A DNA stretch of 50,203 nt from Thermodesulfovibrionia bacterium (GCA_020057065.1 JAGVGM010000131.1:1-50203), one strand, 5' to 3'; shown: positions 1-9,613, numbered from the stretch's first letter. The notes: a model not told the origin generated them from the sequence alone. Program-made: numbers and translations.

Positions 1-4
1 CTTC

Positions 5-40
5 GGCACCCCCTCTTAAGCTAAGAGGTGGAAGGGGAAG
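5..40. repeat. Fragment of the C/G-rich palindromic repeat family at the window start
   Basis: GGCACCCCCTCTTAAGCTAA, then GAGGTGGAAGGGG: a degenerate hairpin (CCTCTTAAGCTAAGAGG core) similar to the left-type unit of the other repeats. Confidence 0.45.
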
Positions 41-595
41 TTAATGTTTCACAGGCGTCTGCCTGTCATAATAGATGCTCTTTCCCGTTATACTCACTGG
101 TATCCCCAGGACAACCTCGCCTTTGATCAGGCCGATGGCCCTTGCAGCAGCTCCGACACGCTGCTGCACCCTGTTATCAACATTATGCAGACTTGCTGTC
201 TTTGCCGCTGATGACAGTGCAACGCCTATGTCTATCATCCGCATAACACAATGGGGACCTGAATACCCCATTTCCTTTTCCTTCAATTGCCTGTTTTTTG
301 AAAACTCGCCGCATGTGGGATAACCACACGCTCCGCAATCATAACCTGCTGTAACGGGTTTACTGAGACCAACAAGAAGCAAAGCCTGAGAGTTCTCGAT
401 ATTCGATGCATCCCGCAACCAGTACGCCTCGTTAGTGCTTTTCGGGGCATACTCTTTCATCGCCTCTGAGATTTTTTTCAAATCTTCGTCTTTTGTTATC
501 ACTACTATTTCGAGGAAATCCTTTCCTCCTGCCTTCGGCGCTGTCCTTGCCGATGCAGCCATTAATTTTACTACCATCTCCGTAACTTCTTTCAT
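41..595 (-). CDS. DUF2148 ferredoxin-domain protein
   Basis: A 184-residue protein of the DUF2148 family. A Cys cluster ('CGACGYPTC', about residues 86-94, plus a later Cys in 'GPHCVMRM') has the spacing expected for an iron-sulfur site. No signal peptide or membrane segment is visible, so it is probably cytosolic. The biochemical role of the family is unknown; an electron-transfer or redox-sensing role is inference. The ATG is preceded by a strong GGAGG Shine-Dalgarno site, which supports this start. It is the last of three tightly spaced minus-strand genes (ChrB, universal stress protein, this one) and lies about 20 bp from the stress-protein gene, so co-transcription from the chrB promoter is likely. 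Confidence 0.85.
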   Translation of the reverse strand: MKEVTEMVVKLMAASARTAPKAGGKDFLEIVVITKDEDLKKISEAMKEYAPKSTNEAYWLRDASNIENSQALLLVGLSKPVTAGYDCGACGYPTCGEFSKNRQLKEKEMGYSGPHCVMRMIDIGVALSSAAKTASLHNVDNRVQQRVGAAARAIGLIKGEVVLGIPVSITGKSIYYDRQTPVKH

Positions 596-614
596 CGTAA
601 ACCTCCTTTCGTTT

Positions 615-1457
615 CTATGCCTTTATCACTAAAACTGCACAACCTGTATGCCCGAGGACCTTTTCCGTTGAACTTCCCATAAACATTTTCTTAAGTCCTG
701 CTTTGCCATATGTTCCCATAATAATCAAATCAACCCCTCTGCCGCCCGCGGTCTCAACGATAACATCATAAGACCTGCCAACTGGAGTTAAGATTTCCGC
801 ATTTACCCCCTCTTTTTGTGCAAGCTCTGCTGCCTTGCTTACATTGGTCTGCGCTTCTTTTTGCTCGCTTTCATCCCTCATCGCAGAAAGAATAAGCAGC
901 TCACTGCCGCAGCATTTTGCGATCCCGATCGCTTCAGAAACGGCTTTCTCGCTATGTTTAGACCCATCTGTGGCAATAAGGAGTTTCTTGAATTCAATTT
1001 TTGAAGCCCTTGGAACTACAAGAACTCTGCACGGGGCATAACCAATGACCTTCGCAGCCACTTGACCCATAAAAAGTTTTGTCACCCCTGTTTTCCCGCG
1101 CCTGCCGACCACGATCATATCAACATTTTTTGCTGTTGCAACATCAACGATCTCCCTGTACGGTTCTCCGTGAGCAATGATGATTTCACAATCGATCTTC
1201 TCGTTTAAGGCCCTGGCTTTAACAGTTTCGAGATGTTTCTTGATCTCCAGATCCATCATCTCCTCTATTTTCTGAGGAGAAAAACCTTCATAATCTGTCA
1301 ATATTTCCACCACTGACATGGCATAAACTTTGCTCGAGCAATTTGCTGCAAATCTTATGGCCTCCCGTATGGCACCCTCGCAGAATTGTGAACCGTCTGT
1401 AGCCAACAGTATTTTCCTCAGTCCTGATAAAGGACAAGTTCCTGCACAAGTATTCAT
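615..1457 (-). CDS. Tandem universal stress protein (UspA family)
   Basis: A 280-residue protein made of two Usp domains (about residues 12-150 and 152-280). Each ends with the glycine-rich nucleotide-binding loop: 'GRRGKTGVTKLFMGQ' in the first and 'GTYGKAGLKKMFMGSS' in the second. The second fits the G-x2-G-x9-G(S/T) pattern of ATP-binding Usp proteins; the first has Q in place of S/T. Cytosolic; these proteins usually help survival under starvation, oxidative or metal stress. A Cys-rich start ('NTCAGTCPLSG') precedes the first domain. An AAGGAGAG Shine-Dalgarno site precedes the ATG. It lies between chrB and the DUF2148 gene with gaps of 15-20 bp, which suggests a metal or redox stress operon. 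Confidence 0.92.
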   Translation of the reverse strand: MNTCAGTCPLSGLRKILLATDGSQFCEGAIREAIRFAANCSSKVYAMSVVEILTDYEGFSPQKIEEMMDLEIKKHLETVKARALNEKIDCEIIIAHGEPYREIVDVATAKNVDMIVVGRRGKTGVTKLFMGQVAAKVIGYAPCRVLVVPRASKIEFKKLLIATDGSKHSEKAVSEAIGIAKCCGSELLILSAMRDESEQKEAQTNVSKAAELAQKEGVNAEILTPVGRSYDVIVETAGGRGVDLIIMGTYGKAGLKKMFMGSSTEKVLGHTGCAVLVIKA

Positions 1458-1472
1458 GTTGCTCTCCTTTCT

Positions 1473-2462
1473 TTATGTTCTTGATGCGTAAAGCATCTCA
1501 AACACGGTTATCCCTTTTTCAAGAATTTCCACATCATCCTTTACTGTTTTTCTTATTCCCGTCAGTATGTCTTCTATCCCTTTTACCTCAGGGTTTTTGT
1601 ACTTTTCATCTTTCATATCAAGTTCGTGGACCATTTCGGCGATCTTTTTAAGCGGTTTGTCTTTTAACCCGAAGGACTTGATCAAGACTTCAAAGGTGCA
1701 CATATCGCCAATATGCGTAAATGTTCCTCCGCTTACATCAAAGGGAACTGAGTCTCTATCCAACTTTCCTATATCATATTCATCAGCAAATCTAAAGACC
1801 GCTTTCTTATCTATAAAGTTTTTAATCAGCCATGCAGACGCCATCCTGTCCACAAACGGTCTTTTTCTTGTAACCCATATCCTGCCCTGATAATCTTCGA
1901 TATTCCGTGAAATTATTTCGTGAGTTTGTCTTTCTCCGGGTTTGAATAAGCCCTGCATTTCTGTCTGCAATGTTCCAATTTTCTTTCTTAATTCTGTCCC
2001 TGCCTTTGACGCAAAGAAATCAATCCTCCTTATCTCTTCATATTCCCTTAAACTTTTATTAAGCTGATCAAAAAGCTTCTTATGGTCCTGTATTCCTGTC
2101 CCCTTTCTGACGCTGCTTGTTTTCCTTTCAAGCTCCTCCATGTTTTTTTCAATTAAACTGTAGTCCCTCCTTCTTTGATAATTAAAAAGCTCAATAATCT
2201 CCTTCTCGTTCATTGTCTCAATCTTATCCACACTGACAAAAGCGCCTTCTCCCTTCATTGAGGTTACTTCAGATACAAGCCACTGGCATAATTCAAGATT
2301 TTCTTCATTGTACGGAAGGACGTACACAGCGCCTTTAATCAGTATAGCCCCGGCCTTAGCAAGCCTTCTCCATATCTTCATCATTGCATTTACCGGTTTT
2401 GAGGGGACGCTGTAAAAGAATATAAGCCATCCGGAATGAGATGTATTTACATTGTGTATCAT
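1473..2462 (-). CDS. chrB: ChrB-type chromate-resistance protein
   Basis: A 329-residue protein. The N-terminal part ('GWLIFFYSVPSKPVNAMMKI', then 'KAGAILIKGAVYVLPY') is the ChrB N-terminal domain, which resembles the PaaX/PadR-type regulator fold. The C-terminal part ('WVTRKRPFVDRMASAWLIKN', 'GTFTHIGDMCTFEVLI') is the ChrB C-terminal domain. Known ChrB proteins sense chromate and control or assist the ChrA efflux pump. No chrA is in this window, so the target here may be its own operon (chrB, usp, DUF2148). There is no Shine-Dalgarno site before the ATG. A promoter whose -10 box ends 8 nt upstream suggests a leaderless message, with a 20-bp palindrome inside that promoter. The region between the two domains (about residues 95-195) is charged and probably helical. 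Confidence 0.88.
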   Translation of the reverse strand: MIHNVNTSHSGWLIFFYSVPSKPVNAMMKIWRRLAKAGAILIKGAVYVLPYNEENLELCQWLVSEVTSMKGEGAFVSVDKIETMNEKEIIELFNYQRRRDYSLIEKNMEELERKTSSVRKGTGIQDHKKLFDQLNKSLREYEEIRRIDFFASKAGTELRKKIGTLQTEMQGLFKPGERQTHEIISRNIEDYQGRIWVTRKRPFVDRMASAWLIKNFIDKKAVFRFADEYDIGKLDRDSVPFDVSGGTFTHIGDMCTFEVLIKSFGLKDKPLKKIAEMVHELDMKDEKYKNPEVKGIEDILTGIRKTVKDDVEILEKGITVFEMLYASRT

Positions 2463-2499
2463 TTGTTAAAAATGTAACATATGTTACATTAATTGTCAA
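2463..2499 (-). promoter_or_regulatory. chrB promoter with a perfect 20-bp palindromic operator
   Basis: On the minus strand a TTGACA -35 box (2499-2494), a 17-bp spacer and a TACATT -10 box (2476-2471) precede the chrB ATG by 8 nt. The sequence 2471-2490 (AATGTAACATATGTTACATT) equals its own reverse complement over all 20 bp. It fills the spacer and overlaps the -10 box, an ideal place for a repressor. ChrB itself is the obvious candidate ligand, but this is inference. Confidence 0.65.
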
Positions 2500-2573
2500 G
2501 AGGCCGCCGGAGTGATAATATTATCTTAAGTTTTTACCTTTTAAATTCGATATGTATATTATGAGTTGAATCA

Positions 2574-5500
2574 TTGACAATAGTCTTCAAGTTAATAAAG
2601 AATATCGAAAAGAAGTTGCAAATGTTCCCCGACAACAAAAAAGTTGACAAAGCTTCACAAAGGCATCAAATAGTCCCCTTAAGCATCGGACTCGGAGCGC
2701 TTTACTGGATAATTGATTCTTTCGTAGACTCCTTTATATTTAATGAAGGTACATTTACAACACTGCTATTCCATCCGCCTTTACCGGAAATCTGGATGCG
2801 TTTGTTCACCATGGGTATTCTTGTTTTTTTGGGTGTATTTACTAACCACATAATTTTTAAACACACGCAAACAGGAGACGCTCTGAGTGAAAGTGAGAAA
2901 CGCTATAGAACATTAGCTGAAGCGGCACAGGATATGATATTTATTGTTGATCGTAATGATTTCGTTCAATATGTAAACAACATCGCCGCAAAACAATTCG
3001 GATGCAAACCGGAGGAACTCATCGGAAGAAAAAGAGGGGAATTATTCCCTGAAGAGGTTTCCAGCCGGCAGCGGCAATCCCTGCAAAAAGTCTTTGAAAC
3101 CGGTGAGGCGCTCTATACCGAAAACAGGATTGTTTTCCCAAATAAAGAATTATGGATAGGGGCTTCATTAGTTCCAGTCAAAGACGATACGGGGAAAGTA
3201 ATCTCTGTTACGGGTGTTTCAAGGGATATCACTAAACGCATGCTGAGAGAAAAGGAGATCAAAGCTAATAATGCCCTATTAGAAGCCATAACCCGCACTC
3301 AATCACAATTCATTGTAGATACCGAGCCGACTGTCATCTTCAACAACATCCTCGAAAGCCTCCTTTCTTTGACTAAAAGCGAATACGGTTTTATAGGCGA
3401 GATTCTCTTTACTGCTGAAGGAAAACCATATCTTAAAACACATGCAATCACCAATATCGCCTGGAATGAGGAGAGCAGATCCTTCTATGAGAAAAATGCC
3501 CCTAATATGAAATTTTATAATCTGAAAACGCTCTTTGGCGAGGTAATGATAACCGGCAAGCCTGTTATTTCCAATAATCCATCTACTGATCCACGTAGAG
3601 GGGGTTTACCTGAGGGACATCCTTCTCTTGATTGTTTTTTAGGTATACCATTTTATTATGGTAGTAATATGGTTGGCATGGTTGGCATTGCAAATAGTCC
3701 AGACAGTTACAATGAGAAGACAATAGAATACCTGCAGCCGCTTCTTATTACTTGCGGGAATATAATTGAAGCATACCGTAATAACCAACGACGTAAACAG
3801 GCAGAGGGAGCGCTTAGAGAGAGCGAAGAAAGATATCGCATGCTTTTTCACCGTTCTCCGTTAGGTGTATTTCATTATGATAAAGAACTGCGCATCACCG
3901 AATGCAATGACCGTTTTACTGAGATAGCGCATCTGTCCCGGGAGAAAATCGAAGGTCTTGACCTAAGAATATTAAATGACAAAGAATTGGTGTTAATTTT
4001 GCTGATGGTACTGGAAGGCAGGGAAGGTACCTATGAGGGCGTATGTGCTCTCACTTCAGGCGGTGAGGAAACATGGGTCTCTCTGCATGCTGCTCCCCTT
4101 TTTGATCAGCAAGGCAACATCAAAAGTGGGATTGGAATAGTAGAGGACATTACAGAGCAAAAAAAATCTGAAGACGAGGTTAAGAAAATACTGCGTCAGC
4201 AGGAAGCCATCCTCAACAATATCCCTGACATTGCCTGGCTGAAAAATAAGGAAGGCAGGTTTATTGCCGTAAACGAGCCGTTCGGCAGGGCCTGCGGTGT
4301 AAAACCGTCAGACCTTGTCGGGAAAACCGATTTTGATATTTGGCCCTTGGAATTAGCAGAAAGATATATAGCGGATGACAGAGAAGTCATGACATCCGGC
4401 AAACGGAAAAACGTTGAAGAACCTTTGGCAGACAAAGAGGATAAAATAGCCTGGATCGAGACCATTAAGACCCCTATTTACAATGAAAAAGGAGAAGTAA
4501 TAGGGACCTCCGGAATTGCACGCGACATTACCGAACGCAAAAAGATGGAAGAAAAGCTTTTTCAGATCACTCATGACTGGGAAGACACCTTTAATTCCAT
4601 CACGGATATGGTCACTGTCCACGATAAGGATTTCAACATAATACACGCTAATAAAGCTGCTGAGAAAATACTTCATCTCCCTATTTTAAACATAACGCCC
4701 CAAAAATGTTATCGCTTTTACCATGGGACTGATCGTCCTCCGGAGGGCTGTCCAAGCTGCGATTGCCTTAACACAGGGACAGCGTCTACAACTGAATTAT
4801 ACGAGCCTCACTTAGAAAAATTTATTGAGATAACGGCTATCCCGAGATTTGACAGCAGTAATAACGTTGCCGGATTAATCCATATTGTCAGAGACATCAC
4901 GGAGCGGAAAAAACTTGAAGATCAACTCCGCCAGTCACAGAAGATGGAGGCTATAGGACAATTGGCAGGAGGGATCGCTCATGATTTTAACAATATTCTT
5001 ACAGCGATTATAGGGTATGCAAATATATTAAAACTAAAATTGAAAGATGACCCCGTAAAGATCAATATAGACCAAATACTCGTATCATCTGAAAAGGGCG
5101 CTCTTTTAACACAAAGCCTCCTGGCATTCAGCAGACAGCAGGTTTCCAGACCTGAGACTGTTTATATAAATGATATTATTAAAAATATGGAAAAACTATT
5201 ATTAAGGGTAATCGGCGAGAATATGGAGTTAAAAACCGAACTTACTGGAGATTTAATTGTAATGGCAGATAGTATCCAGATAGATCAGGTACTGATAAAC
5301 TTGTGCACAAACGCAAGGGACGCCATGCCACATGGAGGGCGTCTTATTATAGAGACAAAGAAAGCCGGGCCTTCGGCAGTAGCATTTCTGAAAGAGGAAA
5401 GAAGTCTTTTGAAGTTAACAGGTAACGATGCCGATTACAGCGGAGAATTTGCAGAACTCTCTGTTTCGGATACGGGTATCGGCATGGACGAGAAAATCAG

Positions 5501-6083
5501 GGAAAGGATCTTTGAGCCTTTCTTTACAACCAAAGACTTCGGGAAAGGCACAGGGCTTGGGCTTTCAATAGTATATGGAATAATCAAACAACACAATGGT
5601 TACATCGTTTGCGAAAGCGAACCCGGCAAGGGCACGACATTTAAAATCTACCTTCCGATAATTAAAGCAGACGTTGTAAAGATAGAACCTGAAGAAATCC
5701 CTGATACTATAAACACAGCATATACAATCCTTTTGGCCGAGGATGAGTTTGTTGTGAGAAAACTCACAAAACAGGTGCTTGAGGAGTTCGGCTATCAAGT
5801 CATGGAGGCCGTTGACGGCGAAGATGCTGTAAATAAGTTTGTTGATAATAAAGATACTATTGATCTTCTCATTTTTGATATAATAATGCCGAAGATGAGC
5901 GGGCAAGAGGCTTATGATAAAATCATGAAGATAACCCCTGGTATAAAAATTATTCTGACAAGCGGTTACCCTGCTGATTTTATTAACAAAGATGCAATAA
6001 TCAAAGAGGGGATAAATTTTATGGCAAAACCAATCTCGCCTGCGAGATTGCTGAAAAAGGTGAGAGAGGTGCTGATAACTTGA
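2574..6083 (+). CDS. Membrane-linked multi-PAS/GAF hybrid histidine kinase
   Basis: A 1169-residue sensor. Two hydrophobic segments (about 34-53 and 73-95) should anchor it in the inner membrane. They are followed by PAS (about 107-220), GAF (about 235-400) and three PAS domains (about 412-525, 535-655, 660-775). The HisKA phosphoacceptor is His803 in 'GGIAHDFNN'. The ATPase domain has the N box 'NLCTNARDAMP', 'DTGIGMD', 'FEPFFTTK' and 'GKGTGLGLSIVYG'. A C-terminal receiver has Asp1102 in 'IFDIIMPKMSG' and a Lys in 'MAKPIS'. All catalytic residues appear intact. The start used is TTG; an in-frame ATG at 2622 is an alternative, and neither has a strong Shine-Dalgarno site. The stop overlaps the TTG start of the next gene (TTGA), so the two are co-translated partners. 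The signal is unknown. Confidence 0.9.
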   Translation: MTIVFKLIKNIEKKLQMFPDNKKVDKASQRHQIVPLSIGLGALYWIIDSFVDSFIFNEGTFTTLLFHPPLPEIWMRLFTMGILVFLGVFTNHIIFKHTQTGDALSESEKRYRTLAEAAQDMIFIVDRNDFVQYVNNIAAKQFGCKPEELIGRKRGELFPEEVSSRQRQSLQKVFETGEALYTENRIVFPNKELWIGASLVPVKDDTGKVISVTGVSRDITKRMLREKEIKANNALLEAITRTQSQFIVDTEPTVIFNNILESLLSLTKSEYGFIGEILFTAEGKPYLKTHAITNIAWNEESRSFYEKNAPNMKFYNLKTLFGEVMITGKPVISNNPSTDPRRGGLPEGHPSLDCFLGIPFYYGSNMVGMVGIANSPDSYNEKTIEYLQPLLITCGNIIEAYRNNQRRKQAEGALRESEERYRMLFHRSPLGVFHYDKELRITECNDRFTEIAHLSREKIEGLDLRILNDKELVLILLMVLEGREGTYEGVCALTSGGEETWVSLHAAPLFDQQGNIKSGIGIVEDITEQKKSEDEVKKILRQQEAILNNIPDIAWLKNKEGRFIAVNEPFGRACGVKPSDLVGKTDFDIWPLELAERYIADDREVMTSGKRKNVEEPLADKEDKIAWIETIKTPIYNEKGEVIGTSGIARDITERKKMEEKLFQITHDWEDTFNSITDMVTVHDKDFNIIHANKAAEKILHLPILNITPQKCYRFYHGTDRPPEGCPSCDCLNTGTASTTELYEPHLEKFIEITAIPRFDSSNNVAGLIHIVRDITERKKLEDQLRQSQKMEAIGQLAGGIAHDFNNILTAIIGYANILKLKLKDDPVKINIDQILVSSEKGALLTQSLLAFSRQQVSRPETVYINDIIKNMEKLLLRVIGENMELKTELTGDLIVMADSIQIDQVLINLCTNARDAMPHGGRLIIETKKAGPSAVAFLKEERSLLKLTGNDADYSGEFAELSVSDTGIGMDEKIRERIFEPFFTTKDFGKGTGLGLSIVYGIIKQHNGYIVCESEPGKGTTFKIYLPIIKADVVKIEPEEIPDTINTAYTILLAEDEFVVRKLTKQVLEEFGYQVMEAVDGEDAVNKFVDNKDTIDLLIFDIIMPKMSGQEAYDKIMKITPGIKIILTSGYPADFINKDAIIKEGINFMAKPISPARLLKKVREVLIT

Positions 6084-7150
6084 ACAAAACCGGAACGAAC
6101 ATTATCGTTGTTGACGATGAGCCGCTTGTACTCAATTCCCTTTCCGGACTCTTGAGAGAGCTGGGCTATTCCGTCATTTCCTGCAAAAACGGAAAAGAAG
6201 CGATTGATAAATTCATTGTGAACAAGATAGACGTTGTGTTAACGGATATCAAAATGCCGGAAATTTCAGGCATCGAACTGCTTGAAAAGATACATGACAT
6301 CAATAAAGAAATACCTGTAATTCTCATGACTGCATACACTCAAATAGATATGGCAGTTGCAGGGATTAGACACGGGGCTTTTGACTTTATTGTAAAACCC
6401 TACAATCCCGAATATCTTGTTTATTCAATAGAGAAAGCAGTTAAATATACCAAGCTTATTCAGATGGACAAAGACTATAAAAATCTGCTTGAAATTACAG
6501 TTGAAGAAAGAACCAAAGAGCTGGCAAACGCCCTGCTTTCGCTCAGAAATGTAAGCAGGGAGATGATACAGCGTTTAATATCAATGGCTGAGTTCAGGGA
6601 CACCGACACAGGCGCCCACATATCAAGGATCGGATTTTATTCAAACAAGATTGCAGAGGCAATGGATATGTCGATGGACTTCATTGAAAATATAACATTT
6701 GCAAGCCAGATGCATGATATCGGTAAGATAGGAATACCTGACAGCATATTATTAAAACCCGGGGCCCTTACTAAAGATGAATTTGAGACTATGAAGAGCC
6801 ATTGTATTATTGGTGAAAAAGTTCTCGCCGGTTCATCTTATCCCAATATACAAATGGCTGAGTCCATCGCCTTAAATCATCACGAGAGATGGGATGGGAC
6901 CGGTTATCCGCGTAAATTAAAAAGTACTGCGATACCTATCGAAGGAAGGATCGTCATGCTTACCGACCAGTATGACGCATTAAGAAGCAACAGACCTTAT
7001 AAGGCTTCTTTAAGCCACGAAAATGTCTTCAAAATAATAACAAACGGAGACGGCAGGACCATGCCCGAACACTTTGACCCCGATGTGTTGAATGCATTTA
7101 TTGAAATCGCTCCTTTATTGGACGAGATATTTCAAAACTTTTCCGATTGA
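6080..7150 (+). CDS. Response regulator: receiver plus HD-GYP c-di-GMP phosphodiesterase
   Basis: A 356-residue two-domain protein. The receiver (about 5-122) has Asp56 in 'VVLTDIKMPEISG' and the conserved Lys in 'IVKPYN'. After a coiled linker, an HD-GYP domain (about 160-345) keeps the metal ligands His212-Asp213 ('MHDIGKIGIPD'), the His267-His268 pair and the signature 'HHERWDGTGYP'. The family hydrolyses cyclic di-GMP, so phosphorelay from the upstream kinase probably lowers c-di-GMP. The TTG start overlaps the kinase stop by 4 bp and is preceded by a GAGAGAGG stretch that can act as Shine-Dalgarno site. Confidence 0.92.
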   Translation: MNKTGTNIIVVDDEPLVLNSLSGLLRELGYSVISCKNGKEAIDKFIVNKIDVVLTDIKMPEISGIELLEKIHDINKEIPVILMTAYTQIDMAVAGIRHGAFDFIVKPYNPEYLVYSIEKAVKYTKLIQMDKDYKNLLEITVEERTKELANALLSLRNVSREMIQRLISMAEFRDTDTGAHISRIGFYSNKIAEAMDMSMDFIENITFASQMHDIGKIGIPDSILLKPGALTKDEFETMKSHCIIGEKVLAGSSYPNIQMAESIALNHHERWDGTGYPRKLKSTAIPIEGRIVMLTDQYDALRSNRPYKASLSHENVFKIITNGDGRTMPEHFDPDVLNAFIEIAPLLDEIFQNFSD

Positions 7151-7187
7151 AAAAACTGATTTTCTTAAACTCTGCTGCATACATCAT

Positions 7188-7217
7188 TTGAATAACCGCC
7201 CTTATTTTACTTATAGT
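7188..7217 (+). promoter_or_regulatory. mnmG promoter, leaderless layout
   Basis: TTGAAT (7188-7193), an 18-bp spacer and TATAGT (7212-7217). The -10 box ends 7 nt before the ATG at 7225, so transcription would begin at or next to the start codon. No Shine-Dalgarno site is present. The layout matches those upstream of proB, uvrC and pyrE. Confidence 0.6.
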
Positions 7218-7224
7218 AACTACA

Positions 7225-9105
7225 ATGAAAACAAACAACGACTACGATATCCTTGTCATCGGCGCCGGACACGCTGGATGTGAAGCCGCTCTTGCATCTG
7301 CAAGGATAGGATTCAATACTGCTATTTTCACCATTAATCTCGACACAATCGGGCAAATGTCTTGCAATCCCGCTATTGGTGGACTCGCAAAAAGCCATCT
7401 TGTGAAAGAAATAGATGCACTTGGCGGCGAGATGGCAAAGATCACGGATAAAGCCGGTATACAATTCAAAACCCTGAACAAAAGCAAAGGTCCTGCTGTA
7501 TGGGCTACAAGAGTCCAGGCCGATCGCGCGCTTTACAGAAAATACATGAGAGAAGCTCTTGAGGCTCAGACAAAACTTGACATCAGACAGGAGAACGTTG
7601 AGGAAATTCTGATTGATAAGAATCGTGTTGCCGGCATCAGAACGAGCAAGCGCATCTATAAGTCAAAGGTTGTAATCATAGCAACAGGGACTTTCCTGAA
7701 TGGGTTGATCCATATCGGATTTGAGCATTTTCCTGCGGGAAGAATCGATGAACCTCCTTCGATAAATCTTTCAAAAAGCCTTCATGATTCCGGCTTTAAG
7801 ATCGGCAGGCTGAAGACCGGCACCCCTCCCAGGCTTGGCAAAAAGGGCATTGATTTCTCTGTAATGGAAATCCAGGAAGGGGATGTCCCGCCGCAGCCTA
7901 TGTCCTTATTCACAAAAGAGATCACAAATCCGCAGTTGCCGTGTTATATGACGTATACAAATGAACGCACCCACAAAATAATATTCGACAATCTTAAATA
8001 TTCACCACTATACAGCGGGATAATAAAAGGGGTCGGCCCCCGCTACTGCCCCTCAATTGAAGATAAAGTCGTCCGGTTCAGGGAAAAACCGAGACATCAG
8101 ATATTCCTCGAACCTGAGGGAATTGATGCGGATGAATATTATGCGAACGGCATTTCAACGAGCCTGCCGCGCGACGCTCAGACACAAATGGTGAAAAGCA
8201 TAAAAGGTCTTGAACAAGCTGAGATAATAAAATTCGGTTATGCAATCGAATATGACTTTATCTATCCGACTCAATTAAAACCTACTCTTGAGACGAAACT
8301 TATTGAAGGGCTTTTCCTTGCCGGACAAATAAACGGTACTTCAGGGTACGAGGAGGCTGCTGCACAGGGACTTATGGCCGGGATTAACGCAGCGCTGAAA
8401 CTTCAAAGTAAAGAATCTCTTATGCTTGGCAGGGATGAGGCTTACATCGGCGTGCTGATCGATGACCTTGTAACCAGGGGAACTCAGGAACCTTACAGAA
8501 TGTTCACTTCAAGGGCTGAATACAGGCTTTTACTAAGACAGGACAATGCTGATTTACGGCTTATGGAAAAGGGACATCGTCTTGGCCTTATTGATGAAGA
8601 ACAATATAAAGCCTTTGTTGGCAAAAAAGAGGCCATAGATACGGAATTGAAAAGGATCAGATCAACACGCATCAAGCCTGATGTTATAAATCCTGTATTA
8701 AATACCCTCGGCGGCACACCTGTTAAAGAAGATATCAGCTTATATCAACTGCTGAAAAGGCCGGAGGTAAATTATATAAATATTACAGAGGTTCTTCCTT
8801 CAAATATAGAATTGTCACAGGATGTTATGAATCAGGTCGGAATTCAGGTTAAATACAAAGGATATATTGACAGGCAGTCAGAGCAGGCGGAGCAGTTCAG
8901 GAAGGTTGAAGAAAAGACTATACCGGATGGATTTATTTACAAAGGTATCAACGGGCTTTCAAAAGAGATCATAGAAAAGCTTGAAGAGGTTAGACCGGGC
9001 AATTTGGGACAGGCAGGCAGGATCCCGGGTGTTACCCCGGCGGCAATGTCACTTCTGATAATAACAGTAAATAAATATAATCGAGAGGGAAAGAAGAGAA
9101 AATAA
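7225..9105 (+). CDS. mnmG: tRNA uridine-5-carboxymethylaminomethyl modification enzyme MnmG (GidA)
   Basis: A 626-residue FAD-dependent protein of normal family length. With MnmE it adds the carboxymethylaminomethyl group to U34 of certain tRNAs. The N-terminal dinucleotide-binding motif is '[12 protein letters not shown]', and family signatures '[19 protein letters not shown]' and 'TGTPPRLG' are present. '[20 protein letters not shown]' marks the C-terminal half of the FAD domain, followed by the helical C-terminal domain. Cytosolic. The ATG lacks a Shine-Dalgarno site but sits just after a good -10 box. The frequent neighbours mnmE and rsmG are absent; it converges on a cytochrome gene downstream. 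Confidence 0.96.
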   Translation: MKTNNDYDILVIGAGHAGCEAALASARIGFNTAIFTINLDTIGQMSCNPAIGGLAKSHLVKEIDALGGEMAKITDKAGIQFKTLNKSKGPAVWATRVQADRALYRKYMREALEAQTKLDIRQENVEEILIDKNRVAGIRTSKRIYKSKVVIIATGTFLNGLIHIGFEHFPAGRIDEPPSINLSKSLHDSGFKIGRLKTGTPPRLGKKGIDFSVMEIQEGDVPPQPMSLFTKEITNPQLPCYMTYTNERTHKIIFDNLKYSPLYSGIIKGVGPRYCPSIEDKVVRFREKPRHQIFLEPEGIDADEYYANGISTSLPRDAQTQMVKSIKGLEQAEIIKFGYAIEYDFIYPTQLKPTLETKLIEGLFLAGQINGTSGYEEAAAQGLMAGINAALKLQSKESLMLGRDEAYIGVLIDDLVTRGTQEPYRMFTSRAEYRLLLRQDNADLRLMEKGHRLGLIDEEQYKAFVGKKEAIDTELKRIRSTRIKPDVINPVLNTLGGTPVKEDISLYQLLKRPEVNYINITEVLPSNIELSQDVMNQVGIQVKYKGYIDRQSEQAEQFRKVEEKTIPDGFIYKGINGLSKEIIEKLEEVRPGNLGQAGRIPGVTPAAMSLLIITVNKYNREGKKRK

Positions 9106-9130
9106 AGAGGCGACTCCGCTTGAAGCCGCC
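9102..9130 (-). terminator. Candidate terminator between mnmG and the cytochrome gene
   Basis: Inverted arms 9109-9115 and 9124-9130 pair with one mismatch around an 8-nt loop. Read on the minus strand, the hairpin is followed by a T-rich run (CTTTATTTTC), as expected for an intrinsic terminator of the cytochrome gene. On the plus strand there is no T run, so mnmG termination here is doubtful. Confidence 0.4.
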
Positions 9131-9146
9131 CCCTTATCAGAATAAA

Positions 9147-9461
9147 TTACTTCTTGTGGCATTTTGCACAATTAGCTTCATCCTGTGCAAATGCTTTTGT
9201 GCCGTCATGACATGTGCCGCAGAGCTTTCCGGGCACGTGGTCCGCCTTTGTCATCTTTAAAGTGCCCTTCTTCATCTGGAACAACTTTGGATGACAATCG
9301 TTGCACTTATTGCCTTTATCAGCATGTGTTTTGCCATCAAATACAACCTTACCCTGGTCTCCGCCTGCAAATTCAACTGTTTTTCCACCAGGTACCGCCA
9401 TTACATTACCAACAAAAGCAACAGCGATTAAAATAGCCAATATTATTGTAATTGTCTTCAC
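9147..9461 (-). CDS. Periplasmic tri-haem c7-type cytochrome
   Basis: A small multihaem cytochrome. A hydrophobic signal peptide ('TIILAILIAVAFVGNVMA') precedes the mature protein, which carries three CxxCH haem-binding motifs ('CNDCH', 'CGTCH', 'CAKCH'). Three c haems in about 80 residues fit the cytochrome c7/c3 superfamily of periplasmic electron carriers in metal- or sulfate-reducing anaerobes. Start choice: a GTG at 9470 directly abuts the AGGAGG motif, whereas the in-frame GTG at 9461 lies 8 nt after it. I therefore use 9461 (104 residues); the longer form would add 3 residues. It is monocistronic, and a TATAAT-like -10 box lies at 9522-9517. The electron-transfer partner is not evident in the window. 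Confidence 0.9.
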   Translation of the reverse strand: MKTITIILAILIAVAFVGNVMAVPGGKTVEFAGGDQGKVVFDGKTHADKGNKCNDCHPKLFQMKKGTLKMTKADHVPGKLCGTCHDGTKAFAQDEANCAKCHKK

Positions 9462-9470
9462 TTGATTCAC

Positions 9471-9613
9471 CTCCTTTCTTCATATATGTTCTCAGATTCT
9501 TCTTCAAAAGTTAGCTATTATATAACAAAACATTATGAAATAGTTATGAATATAACTTTTGTTTATGGAAAAATTATTTTTTTCAATCTCACTGCAAACT
9601 ACGTGCAATTAAA
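9471..9613. other. Intergenic region upstream of the cytochrome gene
   Basis: AT-rich spacer of about 140 bp. It holds the cytochrome Shine-Dalgarno site and a TATAAT -10 candidate on the minus strand (9522-9517); no convincing -35 box was found. The rest shows no gene. Confidence 0.5.

Noticed and set aside
1473-2462. ChrA chromate efflux pump expected next to chrB
   Set aside because: Both neighbours were read; no membrane transporter is present within the window.
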